Assembly (NCBI GenBank): GCA_021812735.1
Contig: JAKAMV010000084.1
Location: 1-19,046 of the forward strand
Origin: Chloroflexota bacterium
GTDB taxonomy: Bacteria; Chloroflexota; Limnocylindria; Limnocylindrales; CSP1-4
Reading direction: 5' to 3'
Length of the DNA: 19,046 nucleotides
Below, one piece after another: positions 13,132-19,046 of the stretch. Within the stretch, counting starts at the first letter, position 1; each line of letters opens with the position of its first letter. The notes under the pieces are model-generated. The model worked only from the letters and a program-made list of their open reading frames with translations, searched no databases and was not told the DNA's origin. The translations under genes were made by a program, and so were the position numbers.

Positions 13132-14655
13132 ATGACGGACTCGCTTGTCCGGACCGGCCCGGGCCGGCTGCGCGGCTGCGCCAGCGGAGGCGTGCACCGC
13201 TTCCTGGGCGTCCCCTACGCGGCGCCGCCGTTCGGCCCGAACCGGCTGCAGCCGCCGCGGCCGGTCGAGCCCTGGAGCGGCGTCCGCGACGCACTTTCCT
13301 TCGGTGCGGAGCCGCCGCAGCTGCGCCTGCCGGCCGATCATCCCGCGGCGGCGATGGTGTGGGACCCGGCGACACCGGGCGAGGACTGCCTCAACCTCAA
13401 CGTCTGGACGCCCGATCCGGGCGCATCGGGCCTGCCGGTCATGGTCTGGATCCCGGGCGGGATGTTCGAGGTCGGAACCGGCGCGACCTACGACGGCAGC
13501 CGCTTCGCCCGCGATGGCATCGTCTGCGTGACGATCAACTACCGGGTCGGTCCCGAGGGCTTCCTGTACCTCGCCGACGGAGACGCGAACCTAGGCCTGC
13601 GCGACCAGATCGCCGCGCTCGGCTGGGTGCGCGCGACCATCGCCTCCTTCGGCGGTGATCCCGACAACGTCACCATCTTCGGCGAATCCGCGGGCGCCAT
13701 GAGCGTCGGCATGTTGCTGGCCACGCCGCGGGCCGAGGGGCTCTTCCGGCGCGCCATCGCCCAGAGCGGGGCGGCCCATCGTGTGCTCCCGGCCCCAGCG
13801 GCGGCGCGGATCGGCCAGTGCCTGGCGGACCAGTTGGGCATCCCGCCCACCCGCGAGGCGATGGCCGCGGTCCCGCCCGATCGCCTCGTCGCCGCGTCGG
13901 CGGCGCTGAAGGCCGAGATGCTCGAGCGTCCCGACCCTGCGCGCTGGGGCATCGAGGTCGTGGCGAGCGCGCTGCCCTGGCAGCCGGTCATCGACGGGGA
14001 CGTGCTGCCGGGCCGTCCGATCGAGCGGATCGTCGCCGGCGCCGGTGCGGGCGTGGACCTCATGGCCGGCACCAACACCGACGACTGGCGCCTCTTCGTG
14101 GTCGCCAACGGCTCGATGGAGCGGGTCACCGACGAGGTGCTGACGGGTCCGGTGGCCGAGCATGGGTTCGAGTCCGCGGCCGCCTACGGCGTGTCCGGCG
14201 CGACGCTGGCCGGTTACCGGGCCGCGCACCGGGACGCCAGCCCGGGCGAGCTGCTCGCCGCCATCGAGACCGATTGGTGGTGCCGGATCCCGGCGCTGCG
14301 GCTGGCGGACGCCCATGCGCCCTCCGGGTCCGCCACGTACATGTACGAGTTCGGCTGGCCGTCGCCCGCGTTCGGGGGACGGTTCGGCGCCTGCCACGCG
14401 CTCGAGATCCCGTTCGTGTTCGACACCCTCGACCTGGGCCCCGCGCAGATGCAGGGATCGCTGCTCGGCAGCGAGCCGCCGCAGGCGCTCGCCGATCTCA
14501 TCCACGCCGCGTGGGTCGGGTTCGCGCGGCACGGCGATCCCGGCTGGCCCCGCTACGAGCTCGACCGACGGGCCACCATGCGCTTCGACGCGGTCTCTCG
14601 GGTCGTCGACGATCCGCGCTCCCTCGAACGGGCCCTCTGGGAGGGCGTCATGTGA
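13132..14655 (+). CDS. type-B carboxylesterase (para-nitrobenzyl esterase-like), 507 aa
   Basis: Alpha/beta hydrolase of the carboxylesterase B family. Motifs are FLGVPYAAPP near the N-terminus, EDCLNLNVW at ~84-92, the nucleophile elbow GESAG with S186, the acid region GTNTDDW (probably D318 where most members have Glu), and H422 in CHALEIPFVF. It should hydrolyse carboxylic esters. The oxyanion-hole motif, normally HGG, reads IPGG at 107-110, with Pro108 in place of His; this is unusual and could affect rate or specificity. Length is normal. GGGAGG and AAAGGA lie just before the ATG at 13132. No signal peptide, so cytoplasmic. Its stop overlaps the start of the acyltransferase gene, so translation is probably coupled. 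Confidence 0.93.
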   Translation: MTDSLVRTGPGRLRGCASGGVHRFLGVPYAAPPFGPNRLQPPRPVEPWSGVRDALSFGAEPPQLRLPADHPAAAMVWDPATPGEDCLNLNVWTPDPGASGLPVMVWIPGGMFEVGTGATYDGSRFARDGIVCVTINYRVGPEGFLYLADGDANLGLRDQIAALGWVRATIASFGGDPDNVTIFGESAGAMSVGMLLATPRAEGLFRRAIAQSGAAHRVLPAPAAARIGQCLADQLGIPPTREAMAAVPPDRLVAASAALKAEMLERPDPARWGIEVVASALPWQPVIDGDVLPGRPIERIVAGAGAGVDLMAGTNTDDWRLFVVANGSMERVTDEVLTGPVAEHGFESAAAYGVSGATLAGYRAAHRDASPGELLAAIETDWWCRIPALRLADAHAPSGSATYMYEFGWPSPAFGGRFGACHALEIPFVFDTLDLGPAQMQGSLLGSEPPQALADLIHAAWVGFARHGDPGWPRYELDRRATMRFDAVSRVVDDPRSLERALWEGVM

Positions 14656-16184
14656 GGCCGGCCGGGCGCACCCCGGCCCGCGTGCCGCGCCTCACCGCCT
14701 ACGACCAGCACTGCCTGCGGGTCGAGACGCCGGCGAGGCCGCTCCACCTCGGCATCCTCGCGCTGCTCGAGGACGGGGCGCTGGTCGATCAGCTCGGGCG
14801 GCTGCGCCTGGCGGACCTCCGCCGCGAGATCGACCGCCGAACGACGGGCATCCCGGAGCTGCGCCGCGTGGTCTTCCGCGCGGGTCGGCTCGCCGGCGGA
14901 CCGCTGTGGGTGGACGATCCCACGTTCCGCATCGACGACCACGTCGCCGAGGTGGCGGTGTCCGGACCGGGCGACGAGGCGGCGTTGCTCGCGCTCACCG
15001 AGCAGCTCCTGGCGCGACCGCTGGATCGCTCCCGGCCCTTCTGGCGGATGTGGTTCGTGACCGGCCTGGAAGGTGGGCGGCTGGCCGTGCTCGTCGCCGT
15101 CCATCACGCGCTCGCGGACGGCGTGACCGCGATGCGCCTCGTGCGCTCGCTGCTCGAGCCGGGGCTGCCGCCCGTGGCTCTCCCTCCCTGGGAACCTCCG
15201 GTAGCCGCCGCCCCACCGGCGTGGGGCGAGCTCGTGCGTGACAACACCCAGGCCACGCTGGCGGCGGCGCTGCGACTCGCCCGACCCGGAACGTGGCGGC
15301 GCGTGCTCGACGTCATCCGGTACATGCGGCAGGCCTCGGCGCTGTCGCGGCGCATGCCCGCCAGCTCCCTCAACGCACCGGTGGGGCCGAGACGCCGGCT
15401 TGCGACGGTGCGGCTCGACCTGGCCGCCGCCAGGCGCGTCGCCCGCACGCACGGCTGTGGCGTCAACGACGTCGTCCTGAGCCTCGTCGCGGGCGGCGTG
15501 CGCGCCCTCCTCGACGCGCGCGGGGAACCTGTCGCGCGGCTGCGGCCGCGCGTCGGCATTGCCGTGGCCCTCTTCAGCCCCGGGCACGGGCGCGAGGCCG
15601 GCAACGACATCGGCACCCTGCACGTCCCGCTGCCGCTCGCCGAACCCGACCCCGGGGCCCGGATGCCGCTGATCGCGGCCGAGCGAGCCCGGGCGAAACT
15701 GAGCCCCATGGTCGCCGGCGAGCCGCTCGTCCGGGCCTGGCTCGGGCGGTTCGGCGTGGTTCGGCGCTCGATGGAGCAGCAGCGGCTCGTCAACCTCAGC
15801 GAAACGTACCTGCCGGGGCCGCCGACTCCGATCGAGGTCCTCGGCGCCCGCCTGATCGACCTGCTGCCGGTCGCGCCGCTGGCCGGGAACCTGGGCCTCT
15901 CGTTCGTGGCGCTCTCCTATGCGGGCCGCCTCGTGGTCACCGTGCGGGCCGACGCGGATCAGTTCCCCGACCTCGACGTGCTGTCGGCCGCCATGGAGCG
16001 CGACTGGGACGCCCTGGCCGGCTCGGTGTCGGCGACGGTACCCCACCCGACCCACAGCCCGAGGACACGCGGGCACACGACCGTGAGGCGGCCATCGTGG
16101 CGTCCACCCTGCGGCTGGGATGAGCGACAGCCGTGGACATTCCGCAGGTGCTCGCCATCTGGCCTGACGCCGCGGCGCTCGTGA
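14652..16184 (+). CDS. wax ester synthase / diacylglycerol acyltransferase (WS/DGAT), 510 aa
   Basis: Bifunctional acyl-CoA-dependent acyltransferase family that makes wax esters and triacylglycerols for storage lipid bodies. The N-terminus has the family opening LTAYDQHCLRVETPARPLHL. The active-site motif is HHALADG with H151, H152 and D156 (HHxxxDG). Further family blocks are RPFWRMWFV, VNDVVLSLVAGGVR, GNDIGTLHV and PGPPTPIEVLGARL, ending with FPDLDVLSAAMERDWDAL. I choose the GTG at 14652, which overlaps the esterase stop (GTGA); GGGAGGG lies 7-8 bases upstream. The last ~45 residues, after ALAGSV, are Arg/Pro-rich and atypical, so the frame may simply read past the original end. Whether it prefers alcohols or diacylglycerol cannot be told from sequence. 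Confidence 0.93.
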   Translation: MRPAGRTPARVPRLTAYDQHCLRVETPARPLHLGILALLEDGALVDQLGRLRLADLRREIDRRTTGIPELRRVVFRAGRLAGGPLWVDDPTFRIDDHVAEVAVSGPGDEAALLALTEQLLARPLDRSRPFWRMWFVTGLEGGRLAVLVAVHHALADGVTAMRLVRSLLEPGLPPVALPPWEPPVAAAPPAWGELVRDNTQATLAAALRLARPGTWRRVLDVIRYMRQASALSRRMPASSLNAPVGPRRRLATVRLDLAAARRVARTHGCGVNDVVLSLVAGGVRALLDARGEPVARLRPRVGIAVALFSPGHGREAGNDIGTLHVPLPLAEPDPGARMPLIAAERARAKLSPMVAGEPLVRAWLGRFGVVRRSMEQQRLVNLSETYLPGPPTPIEVLGARLIDLLPVAPLAGNLGLSFVALSYAGRLVVTVRADADQFPDLDVLSAAMERDWDALAGSVSATVPHPTHSPRTRGHTTVRRPSWRPPCGWDERQPWTFRRCSPSGLTPRRS

Positions 16185-16360
16185 TCGCCTGGGCTCCTGG
16201 TGTTCCCTTGGGCGCGGACCCAGGCACACTCGTCGAGCCCCTCGGCCCATCACCCGCTGTGGCTCCCAGACACTCGCTCCCTGGCGGGACCGCGGCCAAG
16301 TTACGCCTACTTCACGGTGTGGGCGCACATGGCGTCGCCAGTGTCAACCGACTATATGCT

Positions 16361-16368
16361 TATCGGCT
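16361..16368. repeat. 8-bp target-site duplication, left copy (TATCGGCT)
   Basis: TATCGGCT directly abuts the left terminal repeat and is repeated exactly at 18100-18107 directly outside the right one. Eight base pairs is the duplication length known for the IS1595 family. Confidence 0.85.
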
Positions 16369-16393
16369 CCTGCTTATCCGGTTGACTCCGAGC
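16369..16393 (+). repeat. left terminal inverted repeat of the IS1595-type element
   Basis: Starts CCTGCTTATCCGG and ends CTCCGAGC. It matches the reverse complement of 18075-18099 at 24 of 25 positions. The transposase ribosome site lies 6 bp inside its inner edge. Confidence 0.9.
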
Positions 16394-16416
16394 TGATCGG
16401 GAGGTAGCCTCGGCGC

Positions 16417-17427
16417 GTGCCGCGCCCGCCCTACCCCCGCAACGTCGCCGACTTCAACCGGATGTTTCCCGATGAGGAGGGGTGCGTCGCCTACCTCGCT
16501 GCGTGCCGCTGGCCCGACGGTTTCCGCTGCCCCGAGTGCGGCCACGACGCCGCATTCGATCTCCCGCGTCGTGGGCTCTGGCAGTGCAAGTCCTGCGGCC
16601 GCCAGACATCGGTGACGGCAGGCACGGTCATGCACCGGACACGGACCCCGTTGCTCACCTGGTTCTGGGCCGCGTTCTGGATGACCGCGCACAAGCCCGG
16701 CCTGTCGGCGCTCCAGCTCCAGCACATGCTCGGGCTCGCACGCTACGAGACGGCCTGGCTGATCCTCCACAAGCTGCGGCGCGCGATGGTCAACGCCAAC
16801 CGCGAGCCGCTCAAGGGCACGGTCGAGATCGACGAGACGTTCATCGGCGGCGAGCAGCTCGGGCTGCGCGGCGGGCGGCAGCTCGCTGGGCGCAAGGCGC
16901 TCCTCATTGCAATCGCCGTTGAGGTCCGGGCCAACGGATCGGGCCGCGTGCGCGCCGAGGTGGTGCCGGACGCCACAGCGCCCACGTTGTCCCGGTTCAT
17001 CGTCCGCAACATCGCCAGGGGCTCGACGGTGCTCTCGGACGGGCACCGCGGCTACCAAGGCAAGGACGGCGTCGCCGCACAGGGCTACACGCACCTGCCG
17101 CGGACACAGGAGAGCTTCCGGATGGCCGGCACCGAGGACGTCGTGCCCCACGCGCACCGTGCGATCTCGCAGCTCAAGGCGTGGCTGCTCGGCACGCACC
17201 GGGGAGTGGGTGCGGACCAGCTCCCGGTCTACCTCGACGAGTTCGTGTTCCGCTGGAACCGCCGACACGCGCCGATGGCAGGCTTCCAGACGCTGCTCGG
17301 GCTCGGCACCCACCGCGAGCCGACGACCTATGCACAGATCCTCGGCAAGCCGGAGGGCGAGCCACCGCGTCGCCGCGGGCGGAAGACGGGGCTCGACGCG
17401 GTCAGGGCTCCCGCGTCTTCGGCGTAG
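16417..17427 (+). CDS. IS1595-family transposase, zinc ribbon plus ISXO2-like DDE domain, 336 aa
   Basis: The N-terminal zinc ribbon has C38-C41 (CPECG) and C57-C60 (CKSCG), which bind DNA ends in this family. The catalytic domain has D139 in VEIDETFIGG and D208 in VLSDGHRGY. The C-terminal family block HAHRAISQLKAWLLGTHRG runs on to VYLDEFVFRWNRRH. The conserved Lys is K254. By spacing, the third catalytic position (Glu or Asn in relatives) is H247. It cuts and joins the element ends and duplicates 8 bp of target. The GTG start at 16417 follows GGGAGG at 16399-16404; no ATG fits upstream. The basic tail is Arg-rich, and the last 26 bp overlap the 3' end of the opposing toxin gene. The gene is full length with no frame break. 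Confidence 0.95.
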   Translation: MPRPPYPRNVADFNRMFPDEEGCVAYLAACRWPDGFRCPECGHDAAFDLPRRGLWQCKSCGRQTSVTAGTVMHRTRTPLLTWFWAAFWMTAHKPGLSALQLQHMLGLARYETAWLILHKLRRAMVNANREPLKGTVEIDETFIGGEQLGLRGGRQLAGRKALLIAIAVEVRANGSGRVRAEVVPDATAPTLSRFIVRNIARGSTVLSDGHRGYQGKDGVAAQGYTHLPRTQESFRMAGTEDVVPHAHRAISQLKAWLLGTHRGVGADQLPVYLDEFVFRWNRRHAPMAGFQTLLGLGTHREPTTYAQILGKPEGEPPRRRGRKTGLDAVRAPASSA

Positions 17428-17818
17428 GCTTCCGCTGCGACTTCGCCGGCTTGGCGGCGGGCGCTGGTTTGGCCGCCGACTTCGCGACCTTCGGGCGTCC
17501 GATCGTCGTGACCGCGTGCCGCTTCGCGGTTGCGAATGCCGCAATCACGTCGGGGATCAGCGGGATGATCTGGTCGACGACGAGCCGCGGGGGCCGCACG
17601 AGAATGACCGCGAGGTCGAACTTCTTGAGGTTCTGCTGGTGGCCGAGGTTCGTGTCGCCGGTCACGAGGATGTCCGCAGACCCCGAGATGGCGGCCAGCA
17701 GGACGCCGTTGTGCTTCCCTTTGAGGCCGAGGTCCTCGACGTGATTGACGGTGTGGCCGCCGACGCGGAAACGCGGCGTCAACGACGCCGGGATGTCCTC
17801 GTCGATGACGACGCGCAC
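17402..17818 (-). CDS. DUF5615 PIN-like toxin carried by the insertion sequence, 138 aa
   Basis: Opens VRVVIDEDIPASLTPRF, then HVEDLGLKGKHNGVLLAA, then ADILVTGDTNLGH. This is the compact PIN-like fold of DUF5615 (Mut7-C-like) proteins, with acidic residues in IDED and TGD where PIN ribonucleases hold metal. Family members pair with DUF433 antitoxins and are thought to be RNA-cutting toxins. I start at the GTG at 17816-17818, one base after the antitoxin stop; a TTG at 17836 would overlap it. The core ends near residue 105. A Lys/Ala/Pro-rich tail (GRPKVAKSAAKPAPAAKPAK...) of ~33 residues is added, unusual for the family. The 3' end overlaps the transposase gene tail to tail by 26 bp. Confidence 0.85.
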   Translation of the reverse strand: MRVVIDEDIPASLTPRFRVGGHTVNHVEDLGLKGKHNGVLLAAISGSADILVTGDTNLGHQQNLKKFDLAVILVRPPRLVVDQIIPLIPDVIAAFATAKRHAVTTIGRPKVAKSAAKPAPAAKPAKSQRKPTPKTREP

Positions 17819-17819
17819 G

Positions 17820-18038
17820 TCAGGCGGACTTCTCAAGGAGCGACTCGACTTCCTCGATCGCGGCGATAGCCTGCTCGCGAGACACAGACGGATACTGCTT
17901 CACGAAGTCCTCGACACGCTGCCCATCGGCGAGATAGTCGAACAGGATCTTGACGGCGATGCGGGTGCCGGTGAACACGGGCGCGCCGCTGTGCAGGCCA
18001 GGATCGCGTGTGATCGGGTGCTTGATCGCTGTCGCCAT
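17820..18038 (-). CDS. DUF433 antitoxin (VapB-like) carried by the insertion sequence, 72 aa
   Basis: The pattern ITRDPGLHSGAPVFTGTRIAVKILFDYLADGQRVEDFVKQYPSVSREQAIAAI matches DUF433 (shown in parts: the GxPVxxGTRI strand-turn, the DYLADG helix and the YPSVS loop). These small helix-turn-helix-like proteins serve as antitoxins and autorepressors for DUF5615 toxins. The ATG at 18036-18038 is preceded by GGAGG (minus strand, 18046-18050). Antitoxin-first order, with one base between stop and toxin start, is the classic coupled arrangement. The promoter must lie between the start codon and the right terminal repeat, only ~37 bp away, so repeat sequence may contribute to it. Confidence 0.9.
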   Translation of the reverse strand: MATAIKHPITRDPGLHSGAPVFTGTRIAVKILFDYLADGQRVEDFVKQYPSVSREQAIAAIEEVESLLEKSA

Positions 18039-18074
18039 GTCCGAACCTCCACGACAAGCCTACGCTGATCAGTG

Positions 18075-18099
18075 GCTCGGAGTCAACCGGATAAGCAGA
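18075..18099 (-). repeat. right terminal inverted repeat of the IS1595-type element
   Basis: Reverse-complement match of 16369-16393 at 24 of 25 positions. The outermost base is T instead of C. The second copy of TATCGGCT follows directly. Confidence 0.9.
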
Positions 18100-18107
18100 T
18101 ATCGGCT
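18100..18107. repeat. 8-bp target-site duplication, right copy (TATCGGCT)
   Basis: Exact copy of 16361-16368. Removing the element and one copy would restore a continuous ...TATGCTTATCGGCTTGTCAC... sequence. Confidence 0.85.
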
Positions 18108-18115
18108 TGTCACAA

Positions 18116-18139
18116 CAGACCACCACATCCTGTGGTCTG
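18116..18139 (-). terminator. hairpin behind the lipoprotein gene, next to the insertion site
   Basis: CAGACCAC at 18116-18123 pairs with GTGGTCTG at 18132-18139, with an 8-nt loop, 8 bp after the lipoprotein stop codon. On the minus strand a short T-rich run (TTGT) follows. The insertion sequence lies 9 bp further on, so it landed just downstream of the probable transcript end. Confidence 0.5.
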
Positions 18140-18147
18140 GCGGAGCC

Positions 18148-18516
18148 TCACACGGTGCCCTGACAGGCGGGGAGTGACGAGCCTGGGATGTCGCCCACAG
18201 TCACTGAGGAGGAACCACCCGCGCTGAGGACGACGCTCACGGTCCCCGCGTAGCCGCGCGGCGTCTTGATCGTGATCGCTCCCGGGAACTGGGCAACGCC
18301 GGGCGGGGACGTGGCCCCCTCGACCAACATCGCGGTGGCGGGTATGCGCGACGAGGAACAGGCCGCGACTTCGTGGGACAGGGCAAAGACCGGAGCCTGC
18401 ATCCGGTTGTAGATCACGACGGAGAACTGCGTGTCGGCCGAGGTCGGGGGCTGTCGGATGACAGAGCACCCGGCGACCAGGGTCGCCGCCCCGAGCAGCA
18501 GACAGACATCACGCAT
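18148..18516 (-). CDS. small secreted lipoprotein, 122 aa, unknown function
   Basis: A short signal peptide MRDVCLLLGAATLVAGC has a good lipobox (VAGC, C17), so the mature protein should be lipid-anchored at the cell surface. The mature part has alternating hydrophobic strands (FSVVIYNRMQAPVFAL, AITIKTPRGYAGTVSVVL, SSSVTVGDI) suggesting a small beta-sandwich. C33-like and C-terminal cysteines (AACSSS, PACQGTV) could form a disulfide. I do not recognise a family. The ATG at 18514-18516 lies 12 bases after GAGGG; an upstream in-frame ATG (MITSRAAMRDV) is possible. Its start overlaps the end of a decayed transposase frame, so that transposase DNA may now supply its promoter. Confidence 0.7.
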   Translation of the reverse strand: MRDVCLLLGAATLVAGCSVIRQPPTSADTQFSVVIYNRMQAPVFALSHEVAACSSSRIPATAMLVEGATSPPGVAQFPGAITIKTPRGYAGTVSVVLSAGGSSSVTVGDIPGSSLPACQGTV

Positions 18517-18985
18517 CGCGGCCCTCGACGTGATCATCACGGTCGCGATCCTCGCCGCGCCGTGGCGTTGCGTCAAGGTCAGCCTGCTCGATCGTGCCGC
18601 CGAAGGCCGCCTTCCGCCGTCGGCGTGTCGTGACATTGGAGAGCGGCGGGTTGCGATGGCCGAGGCCCGTCTGGCCGGTCGAGCGGCCACGACGCTTGGC
18701 CGTCGCCGAGGACGGGCTGATCACGCTGGCGGTCGCCGGCGGGACCTCGGTCGTGAGGCCGAGCAGAGACGCGAAGCCGGCAGCGCGGTTATGCCGCCGG
18801 TTGCACCGGAACACGAACTCGTCGAGGTAGGCGTCGAGGTGGTCGGCCCCGACGCCGTGGTGGATGCCCATCAGCCACGTCTTGAGGTTCGAGACCACGC
18901 GATCCACGCCCAGAGCGGCGCTCGTGTGCGTGCCCGTCTGCCGCTTCATCGCCCGCTGCGACAGCGTCCTGTGGGTGTAGGGCGG
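18509..18985 (-). pseudogene. decayed C-terminal part of a second IS1595-type transposase
   Basis: The frame reads PYTHRTLSQRAMKRQTG, then VSNLKTWLMGIHHGVGADHL, then DAYLDEFVFRCNRRHNRAAG. This is the last third of an ISXO2/IS1595 transposase, aligning with HAHRAISQLKAWLLGTHRG...LDEFVFRWNRRH of the intact copy but clearly divergent. An in-frame TGA at 18986-18988 and no recognisable zinc ribbon or catalytic DD region in the remaining 60 bp show that the gene is broken. Beyond the family block it continues ~85 residues in Arg/Thr-rich sequence to a TGA overlapping the lipoprotein start. No terminal repeat matching 16369-16393 was seen nearby. It is an old relic, independent of the intact element. 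Confidence 0.8.
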
Positions 18986-19046
18986 TCATCGGGCGGCAGG
19001 ACCTGCACGTCAGTCGTCGGCGTGCAGGGCCCGCCACACCGCGCTC

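Larger units (their letters stand above)
16369..18099. mobile_element. complete IS1595-type insertion sequence with a toxin-antitoxin passenger, 1731 bp
   Basis: Both ends carry a 25-bp terminal inverted repeat that reads inward (C/T)CTGCTTATCCGG...CCGAGC. Twenty-four of 25 positions match; only the outermost base differs. An exact 8-bp direct repeat TATCGGCT flanks the element. Inside are a 336-aa transposase on the plus strand and, convergent to it, a DUF433 antitoxin and DUF5615 PIN-like toxin pair occupying the right 40 percent. The matching ends, exact target duplication and full-length transposase indicate a recent insertion that may still be mobile. Members of the IS1595 family with passenger genes are known, but I am not aware of this particular cargo being described. 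Confidence 0.9.

Noticed and set aside
14553..16328. 591-codon minus-strand ORF opposite the WS/DGAT gene
   Set aside because: The plus strand encodes all WS/DGAT motifs; the minus frame is compositional shadow.
17402..18038. Toxin-antitoxin pair as host genes flanking the insertion sequence
   Set aside because: Both genes lie inside the matched terminal repeats and target duplications, so they belong to the element.
1..19046. CRISPR array, rRNA genes, phage integrase
   Set aside because: No regularly spaced repeats, rRNA-like sequence or tyrosine/serine recombinase motifs were found on either strand.

Overview
This is a GC-rich bacterial window in which most real genes show strong G/C preference at third codon positions. 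The gene set includes EAL-domain c-di-GMP proteins, a MalT-type LuxR regulator followed by a small YEIR/VDQAALHG protein, an HdeD-like membrane protein, a wax-ester synthase/DGAT and TIGR00027-type methylation. It resembles soil or freshwater Chloroflexota (Limnocylindria/Ellin6529-like) or high-GC Actinomycetota. The sequence alone does not settle the phylum.

Layout. Bases 1-1013 carry the 3' part of a GAF-EAL phosphodiesterase. Bases 1014-2800 are a patchwork: a tRNA-3'-end-like fragment, one small hypothetical gene, about 470 bp without a convincing gene, the ATPase tail of a histidine kinase, and a piece of a secreted glycoside-hydrolase-like protein fused to it in another frame. Bases 2689-5733 (minus strand) look like an operon of DoxX membrane protein, a PAS-PAS-PAS-GAF-EAL sensor and a possible 34-residue ORF. 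A divergent region with a GGCCGATC-N6-GATCGGCC palindrome separates it from a plus-strand run at 5899-9550: a MalT-like LuxR regulator, the small YEIR protein and an HdeD-like membrane protein, closed by two tandem hairpins.

Bases 9888-10858 hold a lipoprotein gene broken by a -1 frameshift. A DUF1801 gene and a LCM-type methyltransferase follow on the minus strand. A second decay zone (12426-13079) holds a coding-like remnant with an in-frame TGA and a serine hydrolase cut off just after its SxxK motif. Bases 13132-16184 form a tight pair: a type-B carboxylesterase whose stop codon overlaps the GTG start of a WS/DGAT acyltransferase. This suggests coordinated ester hydrolysis and storage-lipid synthesis.

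The most striking object is a complete IS1595-type insertion sequence at 16369-18099. It has near-perfect 25-bp terminal inverted repeats and an exact 8-bp target duplication (TATCGGCT). Besides its transposase it carries a DUF433/DUF5615 (VapB-like antitoxin / PIN-like toxin) pair as passenger, convergent with and overlapping the transposase 3' end. It sits just beyond a lipoprotein gene and its hairpin. On the far side of that lipoprotein gene is a decayed C-terminal piece of a second, divergent IS1595-type transposase, so the spot has been hit by this family more than once.
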